DNA from: Desulfuromonadaceae bacterium
GTDB lineage: Bacteria > Desulfobacterota > Desulfuromonadia > Geobacterales > Pseudopelobacteraceae
Reading direction: 5' to 3'
DNA length: 64,000 bases
Assembly (NCBI GenBank): GCA_028712075.1
Contig: JAQTQX010000002.1
Location: 62,001-126,000 of the forward strand
A model generated the notes under the pieces. That model did no database searches, was not told where the DNA came from, and worked only from the letters and a program-made list of their open reading frames with translations. Shown one piece after another: positions 7,681 to 15,813 of this stretch (position 1 is the first letter of the stretch; each line of letters starts with the position of its first letter). A program made the position numbers and the translations under genes.

Positions 7681-8325
7681 TCAGTGTGTAGAGTGCGCTG
7701 ACTCTTTTTTATGCGCGTTATGTTTTTCGACTTTGCCATGCTCACCATGTGCACCTTTAGCGGTTGCATCCTGATGAAGCCGCTCTACATAATGGGTGTA
7801 CGCAACATAGGCTTCCACAAATTCCCGTCCCTGGGCAACACTTTCATCCTTATGCCTGTATGTAGTCGCTGCATGCTCGTAACGGGTCTTGATACCAGCG
7901 GATACATCATCGGTGACCAGTTTCACCAGAGCATCGGCTGAGCCGCTCGCCAAGGCCTTGTCCGCTGCGGCAACGGCCGGTTCTACTGCCCCAGCCGGTT
8001 TCAGACCGGTAAATGATGCACCTTCGCCGGCGCGATGGATTTTGACAAGGGTTGCGAAGAATTTGTGCTCTGTTTCTTCCTGGTTCTTTGATTTACTGGA
8101 CAACACTTTGTTAAAGGCAGCTCGGACAGCTTTTTCATCCTTTGGCTTCACCCATTTCAGAATTGGAGTGATATCCTTACCTTCGATCGCCTTTCTGGCA
8201 TCCTGGATAACCGGGCCGTCCAGGGTGTCACAATGGGCAGCAGCTTCGCGAGGGGTTGCAAGAAATAGCACCGTAAATGCTGAAACTGCCAACATGCCTG
8301 TTTTAAATATGTGTGTATATCTCAT
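7681..8325 (-). CDS. DUF6448-family secreted protein
   Basis: A 214-residue protein with a signal peptide (residues 1-30, ending REAAA) and the mature start HCDTLDGPVIQDARKAIEGK, the hallmark of the DUF6448 family. The rest is helical; the last 25 residues are rich in His and Lys (HGEHGKVEKHNAHKKESAHSTH region), suggesting metal binding. Function of the family is not established. It is a single-gene unit with its own terminator at 7599-7637 and a clear AAGGAG ribosome site. Confidence 0.75.
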   Translation of the reverse strand: MRYTHIFKTGMLAVSAFTVLFLATPREAAAHCDTLDGPVIQDARKAIEGKDITPILKWVKPKDEKAVRAAFNKVLSSKSKNQEETEHKFFATLVKIHRAGEGASFTGLKPAGAVEPAVAAADKALASGSADALVKLVTDDVSAGIKTRYEHAATTYRHKDESVAQGREFVEAYVAYTHYVERLHQDATAKGAHGEHGKVEKHNAHKKESAHSTH

Positions 8326-8440
8326 GAGTTATTCTCCTTATATGTATGGTTTGATGGTTGATTCACCAGTACTAAGCGAATTTGCACGTTATTGCCGGGA
8401 CAGCCTTACTACGAAGGAAGATAATGCCGGCAGATATGAG

Positions 8441-8788
8441 TCAAACGTTAAATTTCGGGGGGATTTCCAGCGGAGCGACGTAGCCTGGCAGAAAGGCACC
8501 GTTGTATGAGGCCTTGTGAAGCGAAATGAGCGGAGAGTGTTTAACTACCGTACCGGAGACAGCGTCGCATGGTGCATCAAGTTCGTGGCAGTGGGGAATC
8601 TGATCGTGCCGGTCCCCGGATTCATGGTCGGAATCGGCGTCAGAATGGACACACGCGGTTTCCGTATGACCGGTTTCACTCGTACTCATATTAGTTGAGA
8701 TATAGAGCGAGCCGGTAAGCGGCAGACAGATCTGAACCAGCAGTAATAGTATTATTACTATCCTACTATGTCTGTTTAAGAAAATCAT
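8441..8788 (-). CDS. Small secreted Cys/His-rich protein
   Basis: Starting at the ATG at 8786-8788 (GGAAG six bases upstream), this 115-residue protein has a signal anchor (IVIILLLLVQICLPLTG). A short His/Asp/Cys-rich segment follows (about residues 46-75, including CVHSDADSDHESGD and HCHELDAPCD) and then a hydrophobic tail. The pattern resembles small periplasmic metal-associated proteins encoded near metal efflux genes. A similar layout is seen in the protein at 39555-39938. A candidate FNR/Dnr box lies about 76 bases upstream. No named family recognised; metal binding is inferred from composition. Confidence 0.5.
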   Translation of the reverse strand: MIFLNRHSRIVIILLLLVQICLPLTGSLYISTNMSTSETGHTETACVHSDADSDHESGDRHDQIPHCHELDAPCDAVSGTVVKHSPLISLHKASYNGAFLPGYVAPLEIPPKFNV

Positions 8789-8863
8789 AAGCATCTTCCG
8801 ATGTACTACGTCCTGAATATGAGAACTCTTGCTCAACGATCTCATGGTATGTTCGCAATAACT

Positions 8864-8877
8864 TTGATTCAGGTCAA
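8864..8877. promoter_or_regulatory. FNR/Dnr-type box upstream of the small secreted protein
   Basis: TTGAT-TCAG-GTCAA. Good match to the palindromes before hcp, nar, PAS-RIC and DUF1858 genes. Unlike those, no convincing -10 is found at 22 bases downstream, so its use is less certain. Confidence 0.45.
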
Positions 8878-8928
8878 TTTGGGAGTAATAAACAAAACAA
8901 CTTGATATTTGTGTAATCAATAAATATT

Positions 8929-9330
8929 TTAGTTGCCTTCCAACTTGTTCACGATTCTGTCAGCCTCTTTGATGATTTTCAGTTCTACATAATCATGCCT
9001 TGAAGGAGAATGATGATTAGCTATGATTTCATACACTTTCATTGTTTTGCAATGCGGGAAGCCGATGCTGGCAAGCAGCTTTTCGGCAATTGGTGGACCA
9101 TATTTCTCTTGAGTTTTGCCATTATTATATCCAAGGATCTCTTCAGATTGTTTTATACCGATATCGTGTAAAAGGGCGGAGGCGATCAGAATCTCATAAT
9201 CACAGCACTCGGCATTTTCCATAATTATCTCGGAATGTTTTAGTACTTCTAATGCATGCGAAATTCTTCTAAAATCATTTTCAAAGTAATTCACCAATAG
9301 TTTTACAGCTCTAGCTTTGAAATAATCCAT
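8929..9330 (-). CDS. HD-domain phosphohydrolase-like protein
   Basis: A 133-residue protein from the ATG at 9328-9330 (MDYFKARAVKLLVNYFENDF). It has an HD-domain core: ISHALEVLKH, then ASALLHDIG (the HD pair), then IIANHHSPSR, with a final D in KEADRI. These are the metal-binding residues of the HD superfamily, which hydrolyses phosphoesters or nucleotides. It is third in a minus-strand run PAS - RIC - HD and is probably co-transcribed with the iron-sulfur repair protein. The substrate is unknown. Longer in-frame starts would extend into the RIC gene and are rejected. Confidence 0.8.
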   Translation of the reverse strand: MDYFKARAVKLLVNYFENDFRRISHALEVLKHSEIIMENAECCDYEILIASALLHDIGIKQSEEILGYNNGKTQEKYGPPIAEKLLASIGFPHCKTMKVYEIIANHHSPSRHDYVELKIIKEADRIVNKLEGN

Positions 9331-9373
9331 ATCTTTTCTGACCCTCAAGAATGACCGAACTATCGTAAAGGTT

Positions 9374-10102
9374 CTAAAGTTGTGACGCTTTGGGGAAAAG
9401 GATGTTGTTCTCCAGATGGACGTGTTTGTGGAGATCATCCTCAAACTCTTTGAGCATTTGATACGTGATCATGAATGTATTGCACGTGTCTTTTGGTAGT
9501 GCAAAATCCTTTGAAAGTCGTCGAATTGCGTGGATAGCATCGCCGATCTCTTCGTGCTCGCGGCCAAGCTTTGCAAGGGATTCCTTAATCACATTGGAAT
9601 CTTCCTTCGATGGTGAATTGCCGTTTTTTCTTTCGGCATCAGCCCGTTTTACCGCTGGGAAGAAAACTTCTTCCTCCTCTAGGAGATGGGCTGCCATATC
9701 TGTAGCTATCTTTTGGAAGATAGTGGCAATCTCGACCACCTCGGGATGATGAGCGCCATGGACTCCCGCAATCTTTTGAGCATAGGTGGCAATTTTTACG
9801 TCGTTTTCTTTGAGATATGCATGATGGGTATTGACTATATAATCCACCAGGAAGGGGAGTTCCCATGAGGAATAATTTTGGCTGCGATCAATCTGTTCCA
9901 TTTTGATCGCTGCGATATCCCGCAACAACGTGTCAGGATTGATACCCTTCTCTTGACATATTGCTGATAGAGCGACCTTACCACCACAGCAAAAGTCAAT
10001 CCCGTGAGTCTCAAAGACCTTGGCGGTTCGATAATCAGCGGCAACTATTTCACCGATTGTAGTATTCAGAGTGTAGTTAGCTTGAAGAGTTGATTCTTGC
10101 AT
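9374..10102 (-). CDS. ric: RIC/ScdA/YtfE iron-sulfur cluster repair di-iron protein
   Basis: A 242-residue protein with the ScdA N-terminal domain (TIGEIVAADYRTAKVFETHG followed by IDFCCGGK, C38-C39) and a C-terminal hemerythrin-like di-iron domain. The latter contains HH and HxxxE motifs (YIVNTHHAYLKEN, MAAHLLEEEEVFFP, REHEEIGDAI, HKHVHLENNILFP). RIC proteins restore iron-sulfur clusters damaged by NO or peroxide. A GGAG ribosome site precedes the ATG. It follows the PAS gene, whose promoter carries an FNR/Dnr-type box, in keeping with induction by nitrate or NO. Confidence 0.95.
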   Translation of the reverse strand: MQESTLQANYTLNTTIGEIVAADYRTAKVFETHGIDFCCGGKVALSAICQEKGINPDTLLRDIAAIKMEQIDRSQNYSSWELPFLVDYIVNTHHAYLKENDVKIATYAQKIAGVHGAHHPEVVEIATIFQKIATDMAAHLLEEEEVFFPAVKRADAERKNGNSPSKEDSNVIKESLAKLGREHEEIGDAIHAIRRLSKDFALPKDTCNTFMITYQMLKEFEDDLHKHVHLENNILFPKASQL

Positions 10103-10166
10103 GGGTGATCTCCTCTTAGTCAGTGTTGGTTGGTATTAGCCTGCCATCTGACTGATTTGTTGAAAC

Positions 10167-10601
10167 CTAAACATGTGATCCTGCCAGTTTTGATTCACAA
10201 ACGTTCAATCGCTCTTTCAATTCCTTCTCCTTTTTCCATCGCTCCGTGACATCCCGCATGATCGATGCGCAGCCCGCTATGTCACCGGCTTCGTCGCGCA
10301 AAATTACCATGCTGAATTCCAGTGAGACTCGAACCCCGTCTTTGCGAATACCCGGTGAGGAAAGCAGTCCGGTTTTGTATTTCGTCTCGCCGGAGGCCAT
10401 CACACGATGATAGCCTTCCCAGTGACGACCACGCAGATTTTCAGGGATGAATAGATCAAGTGACTGTCCAACTGCTTCTGCTGCAGTATAGCCAAACATC
10501 TGCTCTGCACCGCTGTTCCAGAAGCGAATAATTCCTTCCCGATCCGAAATAAGCATCGCGTCCGGTGCATTGTTAACCAGCTGTTTCAATAATTTGTCCA
10601 T
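10167..10601 (-). CDS. Single PAS-domain protein
   Basis: A 144-residue protein that is essentially one PAS domain (LVNNAPDAMLISDREGIIRF, GYTAAEAVGQSLDLFIPENL) followed by a short charged coiled-coil (ERWKKEKELKERLN). There is no output domain. The pattern RGRHWEGYHRVMASGETKY belongs to the heme- or small-ligand-binding PAS group found in many sensor kinases. As first gene of the PAS-RIC-HD unit behind an FNR/Dnr-type box it may sense redox state or NO. The ATG at 10599-10601 is chosen because GGGAGG lies five bases upstream. Confidence 0.85.
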   Translation of the reverse strand: MDKLLKQLVNNAPDAMLISDREGIIRFWNSGAEQMFGYTAAEAVGQSLDLFIPENLRGRHWEGYHRVMASGETKYKTGLLSSPGIRKDGVRVSLEFSMVILRDEAGDIAGCASIMRDVTERWKKEKELKERLNVCESKLAGSHV

Positions 10602-10672
10602 ATATCCTCCCATGGCGGCGTTTGATAGATATCTAACTGTTAGTACCCTACAGTAATGCCGGATAGATCAGA

Positions 10673-10686
10673 TTGACCCAAGTCAA
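10673..10686. promoter_or_regulatory. FNR/Dnr-type box before PAS-RIC-HD
   Basis: TTGAC-CCAA-GTCAA, a perfect-arm dyad. On the minus strand a -10-like TAGGGT begins exactly 22 bases downstream, the geometry of a class II FNR-family activator site. Confidence 0.7.
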
Positions 10687-10762
10687 TAACAGATCGAAAC
10701 AATGAAAACCCATTATGGTGCTAAAGAGGGGAAGTAAACAAATGAACTTTTCACAGGAACAC

Positions 10763-12097
10763 TCACTGATCGTCGTAGGAAGCTTCACCGTCCTGTAAAA
10801 TGATCCCGCTTCGGCAGTCACAACGAGTTTCAACCCGATTTCTTCCTGCCTGTTTAGCCGCATACATGGCATCATCGGCACGCTTGATAAAAGATTCCGC
10901 TGTGTCGTCCGGATAAAACTGAGCAACACCGAAACTGCAGGTCAATGTCCTCAACTGCGGGAAATTATGCTGTTCCACATTCAATCTGATTTTTTCCGCC
11001 AGTTCACGTCCCGTTTTGACATCGTTTTTGTGCACAAGAACCACAAACTCCTCGCCTCCGAATCGTGCAAAAACGTCGGTCTGGCGGACCATGCCGGTGA
11101 CGATGCTACTGAGCTCCTGCAATACATGGTCACCAGTTTCATGACCACAGGTGTCGTTAACTGTTTTGAAATGATCAATGTCGAAAAAAATGAGCGCCAG
11201 CGGCATTGCGTAGCGCCTTGACTCCTGTATTTTCATCTGGAGTAATTCAAGAAATTTTCGTCGGTTGCAGATGCCAGTCAATGAGTCGGTTGTTGCCTGA
11301 TTTTCCAGAATAGCATTCACCCGTTTCAGTTCTTCTTCGGCGCGATCACGCTCCTCGGTGCGGTGTCGTAACCCCTTATAGCCGACATACAAACTGATAA
11401 GCCCAAGCGACCACATGACGCCATGTCCCGCCAAAAGCAATCTGGCTTGTTTGCGAATGACAGGTTCAAATATCTCCATGGGTAATCTGATGCTGATGCC
11501 GCCACGGATATCGCCTTTCTTGTACCCCTGATGGAGATGACAGGAAAGGCAGCTTTCTTCAGTTATCAAAGGACGTATAAGCCGCATATAACGAAGCCCA
11601 TCTTCCGTTACAATACTGCTAATTTCCTTCTTGCCGCGTTCGAAATTCTGCAAAGCAGTTTTTTCCCACGCATCGGCCTTATTCTCAGGCCGCAATGGCT
11701 TGAGACTGGTAATTCGTCCGGATGCTTTGTGCTCTTTTTGCGCCAGTTCGTAAATTTGTCGCGTCATATATGCCGGATTCACTAGAGTCAGGTGACGCCC
11801 TGAAGGTGTTATAACGTCACGTTCTTGAACAGTATCAGGCAAGTAGGGATTGGGGGTGACCCCCTTGTCGGCGACAACATAGATACCGCCATGAAGAGCA
11901 TTCCAGTTACGGTAGAGGATATCCTTGTCGATATATGCCCGGGCAACATTCAGGGCAATAGTCACGATTTCCTGACGATGAATAGTAATGCTTGCCATAA
12001 GGGATACGGCAATAACACATGTCCAGCCAAAAGCAAGGAGAAGGGAATAGGCGAGCGGATGGGTGAAAAATATTATTTGTTTAAACCTGATCAGCAT
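10763..12097 (-). CDS. Heme-containing sensor diguanylate cyclase (Tll0287/DUF3365-GGDEF)
   Basis: A 444-residue membrane protein. An N-terminal helix (about residues 15-37) leads into a periplasmic Tll0287-like (DUF3365) domain with a c-type heme motif CLSCH at 183-187. A second helix lies near 220-240, followed by a short coiled coil and a GGDEF domain. The catalytic signature is GGEEF (347-351) with an inhibitory RxxD site (RQTD, 338-341) five residues upstream, so it should make cyclic di-GMP and be feedback inhibited. The periplasmic heme could sense redox potential, NO or O2. It is monocistronic, between the RIC cluster and hcp. Confidence 0.92.
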   Translation of the reverse strand: MLIRFKQIIFFTHPLAYSLLLAFGWTCVIAVSLMASITIHRQEIVTIALNVARAYIDKDILYRNWNALHGGIYVVADKGVTPNPYLPDTVQERDVITPSGRHLTLVNPAYMTRQIYELAQKEHKASGRITSLKPLRPENKADAWEKTALQNFERGKKEISSIVTEDGLRYMRLIRPLITEESCLSCHLHQGYKKGDIRGGISIRLPMEIFEPVIRKQARLLLAGHGVMWSLGLISLYVGYKGLRHRTEERDRAEEELKRVNAILENQATTDSLTGICNRRKFLELLQMKIQESRRYAMPLALIFFDIDHFKTVNDTCGHETGDHVLQELSSIVTGMVRQTDVFARFGGEEFVVLVHKNDVKTGRELAEKIRLNVEQHNFPQLRTLTCSFGVAQFYPDDTAESFIKRADDAMYAAKQAGRNRVETRCDCRSGIILQDGEASYDDQ

Positions 12098-12205
12098 AGT
12101 GTCAACTCGAATGCCACACTGAATTACTTTCTGCTGTTAAATTTCGCTACACTTCATCGTCTGTCGCCCTATTGAGAGATGTATCAGAATAGCCATAAGA
12201 GCCGT

Positions 12206-12246
12206 AACAATGAGCGCCTCGCAGTGGCTACGAGGCGCTCATTGTT
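12206..12246. terminator. Strong hairpin after hcp
   Basis: Perfect 16-bp stem (AACAATGAGCGCCTCG and its complement) with a 9-base loop, between the stop of hcp and the start of the diguanylate cyclase. There is no clean T-run on the minus strand, so it may act as a Rho-assisted terminator or an mRNA-protecting structure. Confidence 0.6.
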
Positions 12247-12267
12247 CATCACAGTAAAGTAGTTTTT

Positions 12268-13863
12268 TTATCCCAACATGGCCTTCATATCGGCATCAAC
12301 CGTGGTGATCGGTCCGACGTTGAAGTTCTCAACCAGGAAGTTGAGGACATTAGGGGTGATAAAGGCCGGCAGTGTCGGCCCGAGCTTGATGTTCTTAATG
12401 CCGAGGTGGAACAGGGTCAGCAGGATAACAACCGCTTTCTGCTCGTACCAGGAAAGCACCATGGAAAGCGGCAAGTCATTCACGCCGCACTCGAAAGCGC
12501 CTGCCAGGGCCACGGCGATCTGGATAGCTGAATAGGCATCGTTACACTGGCCGATATCCAGCAGACGCGGAATGCCGCCGATGTCGCCGAAATCGAGCTT
12601 GTTGAAGCGGTACTTGCCGCAGGCCAGGGTCATGATGACCGTATCCTTGGGTGCCTTTTCAGCAAACTCGGTGTAGTAGTTACGGCCCGATTTGGCACCG
12701 TCGCAGCCGCCCACCAGGAAGAAATGCTTGATCTGACCAGCCTTGACAGCAGCGATGACCTTGTCGGCCACGCCGAGGACAGCATTGTGGCCGAAACCGG
12801 TCAGGATTTCCTGACCCGGGTTCTCGGGCAGTGCCGGGCACTCCAGGGCCTTGGCGATCACCGGGCTGAAATCCCAGCCGTCGATGTGCTTGACGCCGGG
12901 CCATGCCACCAGGCCCCACGTGTAGAGCCGGTCCACATAGGATTCGGCCGGTTTCTGGATGCAGTTGGTGTTAAAGATAATCGCACCGGGGAAGTTGGCA
13001 AATTCCTTGGCCTGATCCTGCCAGGCGCCGCCGTAGTTACCTACCAGGTGGCTGTATTTTTTCAGACCGGGATAGCCGTGGGCCGGCAGCATCTCGCCAT
13101 GGGTATAGACATTAATACCTTTCCCCTCGGTCTGTTTGAGAATCTCTTCCATCATTTTCAGGTCATGGCCGGTTACCAGGATGGCCTTGCCGGCCTTGGT
13201 GCCAAGCTGGACCGGTGTCGGTACCGGGTGGCCATAGGCATCGGTGTGGGCGGTGTTGAGCAGGCCCATCACGGTCAGGTTCTGTTTACCGCACTCCATG
13301 GCCAAGCCGACGAAGTCCATCAGACCCAGGTTGGCGTCGGTGGTTGCAGCCAGCGCTTTCTGGAAAAATGCCATCACTTCGTCATCGGTCTTGCCCAGGA
13401 TCATGGCGTGGTCCATATAGGCGGCCATACCCTTCAGGCCGTACATCAGGATCTCGATCACGGAGCGGATGTCTTCATTAACATGCTGGGTATTGATGCC
13501 GTGGGTTTCACCCTGCGTGGTCATGCCAGCCAGATCATCGACCGGTTTCCAGTCGGCCACAGGACCGCTGATTGCCGTACCGGCAGCAGCCTTGGCTTTT
13601 TCTTTCAATTCATAGCAACGCTTGATCAGGCCGCCGATACGGGCCGGCTCGAAATCAACGTTAGTGACGGTGCTGAAAAGCCCTTCGATGGTGAAACGAT
13701 CGATCTCGGCATTGCGGCCGATCTTGTCGGCGTAGAGCGCCAGACTTTTCAGGCCGTAGAGCAGATGATCCTGCAGGGCCGCCACATCAGGTTTCTTGCC
13801 GCATACGCCAGAGATGTTACAACCGGTTCCATTTGCTGCCTGCTCGCATTGATTACAGAACAT
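12268..13863 (-). CDS. hcp: Hybrid cluster protein (hydroxylamine/NO reductase)
   Basis: A 531-residue Hcp. The N-terminal 4Fe-4S ligands are C3, C6, C15 and C21 (MFCNQCEQAANGTGCNISGVCG). Conserved downstream segments contain the hybrid 4Fe-2O-2S cluster ligands, for example NTNCIQKP, GGCDGAKSGR and LACGKYRFN. Hcp removes NO and hydroxylamine produced during nitrate and nitrite respiration. An Hcr partner was not seen next to it. The gene has its own FNR/Dnr-type box at 13958-13971 and probably its own terminator hairpin. Length is normal for the family. Confidence 0.97.
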   Translation of the reverse strand: MFCNQCEQAANGTGCNISGVCGKKPDVAALQDHLLYGLKSLALYADKIGRNAEIDRFTIEGLFSTVTNVDFEPARIGGLIKRCYELKEKAKAAAGTAISGPVADWKPVDDLAGMTTQGETHGINTQHVNEDIRSVIEILMYGLKGMAAYMDHAMILGKTDDEVMAFFQKALAATTDANLGLMDFVGLAMECGKQNLTVMGLLNTAHTDAYGHPVPTPVQLGTKAGKAILVTGHDLKMMEEILKQTEGKGINVYTHGEMLPAHGYPGLKKYSHLVGNYGGAWQDQAKEFANFPGAIIFNTNCIQKPAESYVDRLYTWGLVAWPGVKHIDGWDFSPVIAKALECPALPENPGQEILTGFGHNAVLGVADKVIAAVKAGQIKHFFLVGGCDGAKSGRNYYTEFAEKAPKDTVIMTLACGKYRFNKLDFGDIGGIPRLLDIGQCNDAYSAIQIAVALAGAFECGVNDLPLSMVLSWYEQKAVVILLTLFHLGIKNIKLGPTLPAFITPNVLNFLVENFNVGPITTVDADMKAMLG

Positions 13864-13957
13864 GTGTGTTACTCCTTTTGTTTGTTGTTTTAGACGATTA
13901 AACTGAGCGTTAATAAGCTGAATGACGGTAATTTATACTACGTTTACTGACATTCGT

Positions 13958-13971
13958 TTGATCATAGTCAA
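13958..13971. promoter_or_regulatory. FNR/Dnr-type box before hcp
   Basis: TTGAT-CATA-GTCAA, about 95 bases upstream of the hcp start codon. A -10-like TAAATT starts 22 bases downstream on the minus strand, embedded in an AT-rich stretch. hcp is a classic FNR/Dnr/NsrR target in other bacteria. Confidence 0.7.
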
Positions 13972-14046
13972 AAATCAGTATAGAAGATAGGCTGTTCTTT
14001 TCCAATCAGTCAATGAACTCATTGCCGTGTAGACATAGCCACAATT

Positions 14047-14334
14047 TTATTTCTTATGGCAATCCTTGCAGGCAGTGGGACCTTTCTTGCCTTCACTGTG
14101 GCAGCCCTTGCAGGTCTTATGCGCCCAATCTTTACCCAGTTCTTTGATCTTGCCGGGATTTTTTTCGTGGCATTTTTTGCAATCCTTCAGCATTTCCTGA
14201 TGCTTTTTGTGTGGAAAGATCACCTTACCCATGGATGCAGGCAGCTCAATAACATCGGCGGCGAAGATCGTCCCAGTAAAAGCAGAGATGGCGAACATCG
14301 TAATAACGGCGGAAAACCTACTGGTAATTTTCAT
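14047..14334 (-). CDS. Triheme c7-type periplasmic cytochrome
   Basis: A 95-residue protein with a signal peptide (residues 1-25) and three CxxCH heme sites: CKKCH, CKGCH and CKDCH. An upstream FPHKKHQ segment provides distal His ligands. The size and lysine-rich surface match the PpcA/cytochrome c7 family of Geobacter, soluble periplasmic electron carriers. It is the last gene of the nar cluster, 67 bases after narK, so it may shuttle electrons between menaquinol oxidation and nitrate or nitrite reduction. That role is inferred from position. Confidence 0.92.
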   Translation of the reverse strand: MKITSRFSAVITMFAISAFTGTIFAADVIELPASMGKVIFPHKKHQEMLKDCKKCHEKNPGKIKELGKDWAHKTCKGCHSEGKKGPTACKDCHKK

Positions 14335-14401
14335 GATTTACTCCTTTAGATTGTTTTTCACATGTAGGGTCGATTTTTTTACGTTGAGGCAACTAACAGT
14401 C

Positions 14402-15787
14402 TTAACAGGGCATCTCGGCATTTTTTCGTGAATAATACCACCAGGTCATGATGATGCAGGTTACGTAAAAGAAGACAAATCCGTACAGAGCGGCTTGTGG
14501 TCCTCCGGTCGCGGCAATTGACGTACCGAAACCCTTGGGGATGAAGAAGGCTCCGTATGCTGCAAAAGCGGAGGTAAACCCAAGCACTGCCGCAGCTTCT
14601 TTGCCGGCATCCTTGACAGCCTGTTCCTGGGCATCAGCACCTTTGCCCTGCGCATCACGTTGTCGCTCGGTGAGAAAGATAACGGGGATCATACGGAAGG
14701 TGGAACCGTTACCAATACCGGTTGTGAAGAACAGAAGTATAAACATAGCGAGGAAACCCCAAAAATTGCCGCCCACGCCCCCGTAAGGTAGAAAGAAGAG
14801 TACGCCAAAGACCGCTACAGCCATGACCATAAAGTTCCAGAATGTTACCCTCGCACCGCCCAGTTTGTCTGCCACCCAGCCTCCCAGCGGCCTGGCCAGT
14901 GCACCGACAAGGGGACCGAGAAAAGCGTACTGCGTGGGATTTTCAGCCGGAAATTGAGACTTGATCAGGAGTGGCAGACCCGCAGAGTAGCCGATGAATG
15001 AACCGAATGTCCCGAGGTAGAGCCAGCACATGATCCAATTATGCCGGCGCCTGAAGATGATTGATTGCTCCTTGAAAGAGGCCTTGGCACTGGCAATGTC
15101 GTTCATGCCGAACCATGCCGCAATGGTGGATGCAAGGATCAGCGGAACCCAGACAAAGCCGGCGTTTTGCATCCAGATGGATGTCGTTTGACCCTTGATT
15201 ACGCATATTTGCGAGTCACCGCACAGTGCGCTGAACATCCCGGTGGTTATCACCAGCGGCACGAGGAACTGCATGGCGCTGACCCCCAGGTTCCCCAGTC
15301 CGGCATTCAGCCCCAGAGCGGTTCCTTTCTGCGCCTTAGGGAAGAAAAAACTGATGTTGGCCATGCTTGACGCGAAGTTCCCCCCCCCGAAACCGCACAA
15401 TAGCGCCAGGATCAGCATGGTGGTATAGCTGGTATTCGGGTCGCGGACGGCAAACCCGATGCCGAGGGCCGGGATCAATAGTGTTGCCGTGCTGATGGTG
15501 GTCCATTTCCGGCCACCAAAGATCGGTACCATGAATGAGTAGAATATCCGCAAAGTAGCACCAGTCAGACCGGGTAGCGCAGCCAGCCAGAACAGCTTGT
15601 TGGGATCGAATTTGAAGCCGATGTTGGAAAGGTTGACCACGACAACGCTCCAGACCATCCAGACCGCAAAGGAGAGAAACAGCGCCGGGATCGATATCCA
15701 GAGATTGCGGTTGGCGATAGCCTTTCCTTCCTTTTCCCAGAAGGCGTTATCCTCCGGTTTCCACTCAGTCAATACGCGCGATGACAT
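14402..15787 (-). CDS. narK: NarK-type nitrate/nitrite MFS transporter
   Basis: A 461-residue major facilitator with 12 predicted helices and the nitrate/nitrite porter signatures: GFGGGNFASSMANISFFFPK and KGTALGLNAGLGNLGVSAMQ in the first half, GPLVGALARPLGGWVADKLG in the middle, and FFTTGIGNGSTFRMIP in the second half. It imports nitrate or exchanges it for nitrite at the inner membrane. It follows the second NarK by 26 bases; two NarK proteins in tandem (H+ symporter and nitrate/nitrite antiporter types) are common in nar operons. Which type this one is cannot be fixed from sequence alone. Confidence 0.93.
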   Translation of the reverse strand: MSSRVLTEWKPEDNAFWEKEGKAIANRNLWISIPALFLSFAVWMVWSVVVVNLSNIGFKFDPNKLFWLAALPGLTGATLRIFYSFMVPIFGGRKWTTISTATLLIPALGIGFAVRDPNTSYTTMLILALLCGFGGGNFASSMANISFFFPKAQKGTALGLNAGLGNLGVSAMQFLVPLVITTGMFSALCGDSQICVIKGQTTSIWMQNAGFVWVPLILASTIAAWFGMNDIASAKASFKEQSIIFRRRHNWIMCWLYLGTFGSFIGYSAGLPLLIKSQFPAENPTQYAFLGPLVGALARPLGGWVADKLGGARVTFWNFMVMAVAVFGVLFFLPYGGVGGNFWGFLAMFILLFFTTGIGNGSTFRMIPVIFLTERQRDAQGKGADAQEQAVKDAGKEAAAVLGFTSAFAAYGAFFIPKGFGTSIAATGGPQAALYGFVFFYVTCIIMTWWYYSRKNAEMPC

Positions 15788-15813
15788 ACTTTTCTCCTTA
15801 ATGTTCCATGGTA

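Noticed and set aside
12724..13893. Long open frame on the plus strand opposite hcp (389 codons)
   Set aside because: It is the complement of a strongly conserved hcp gene; its protein has no recognisable domain and its codon pattern follows from the hcp strand.
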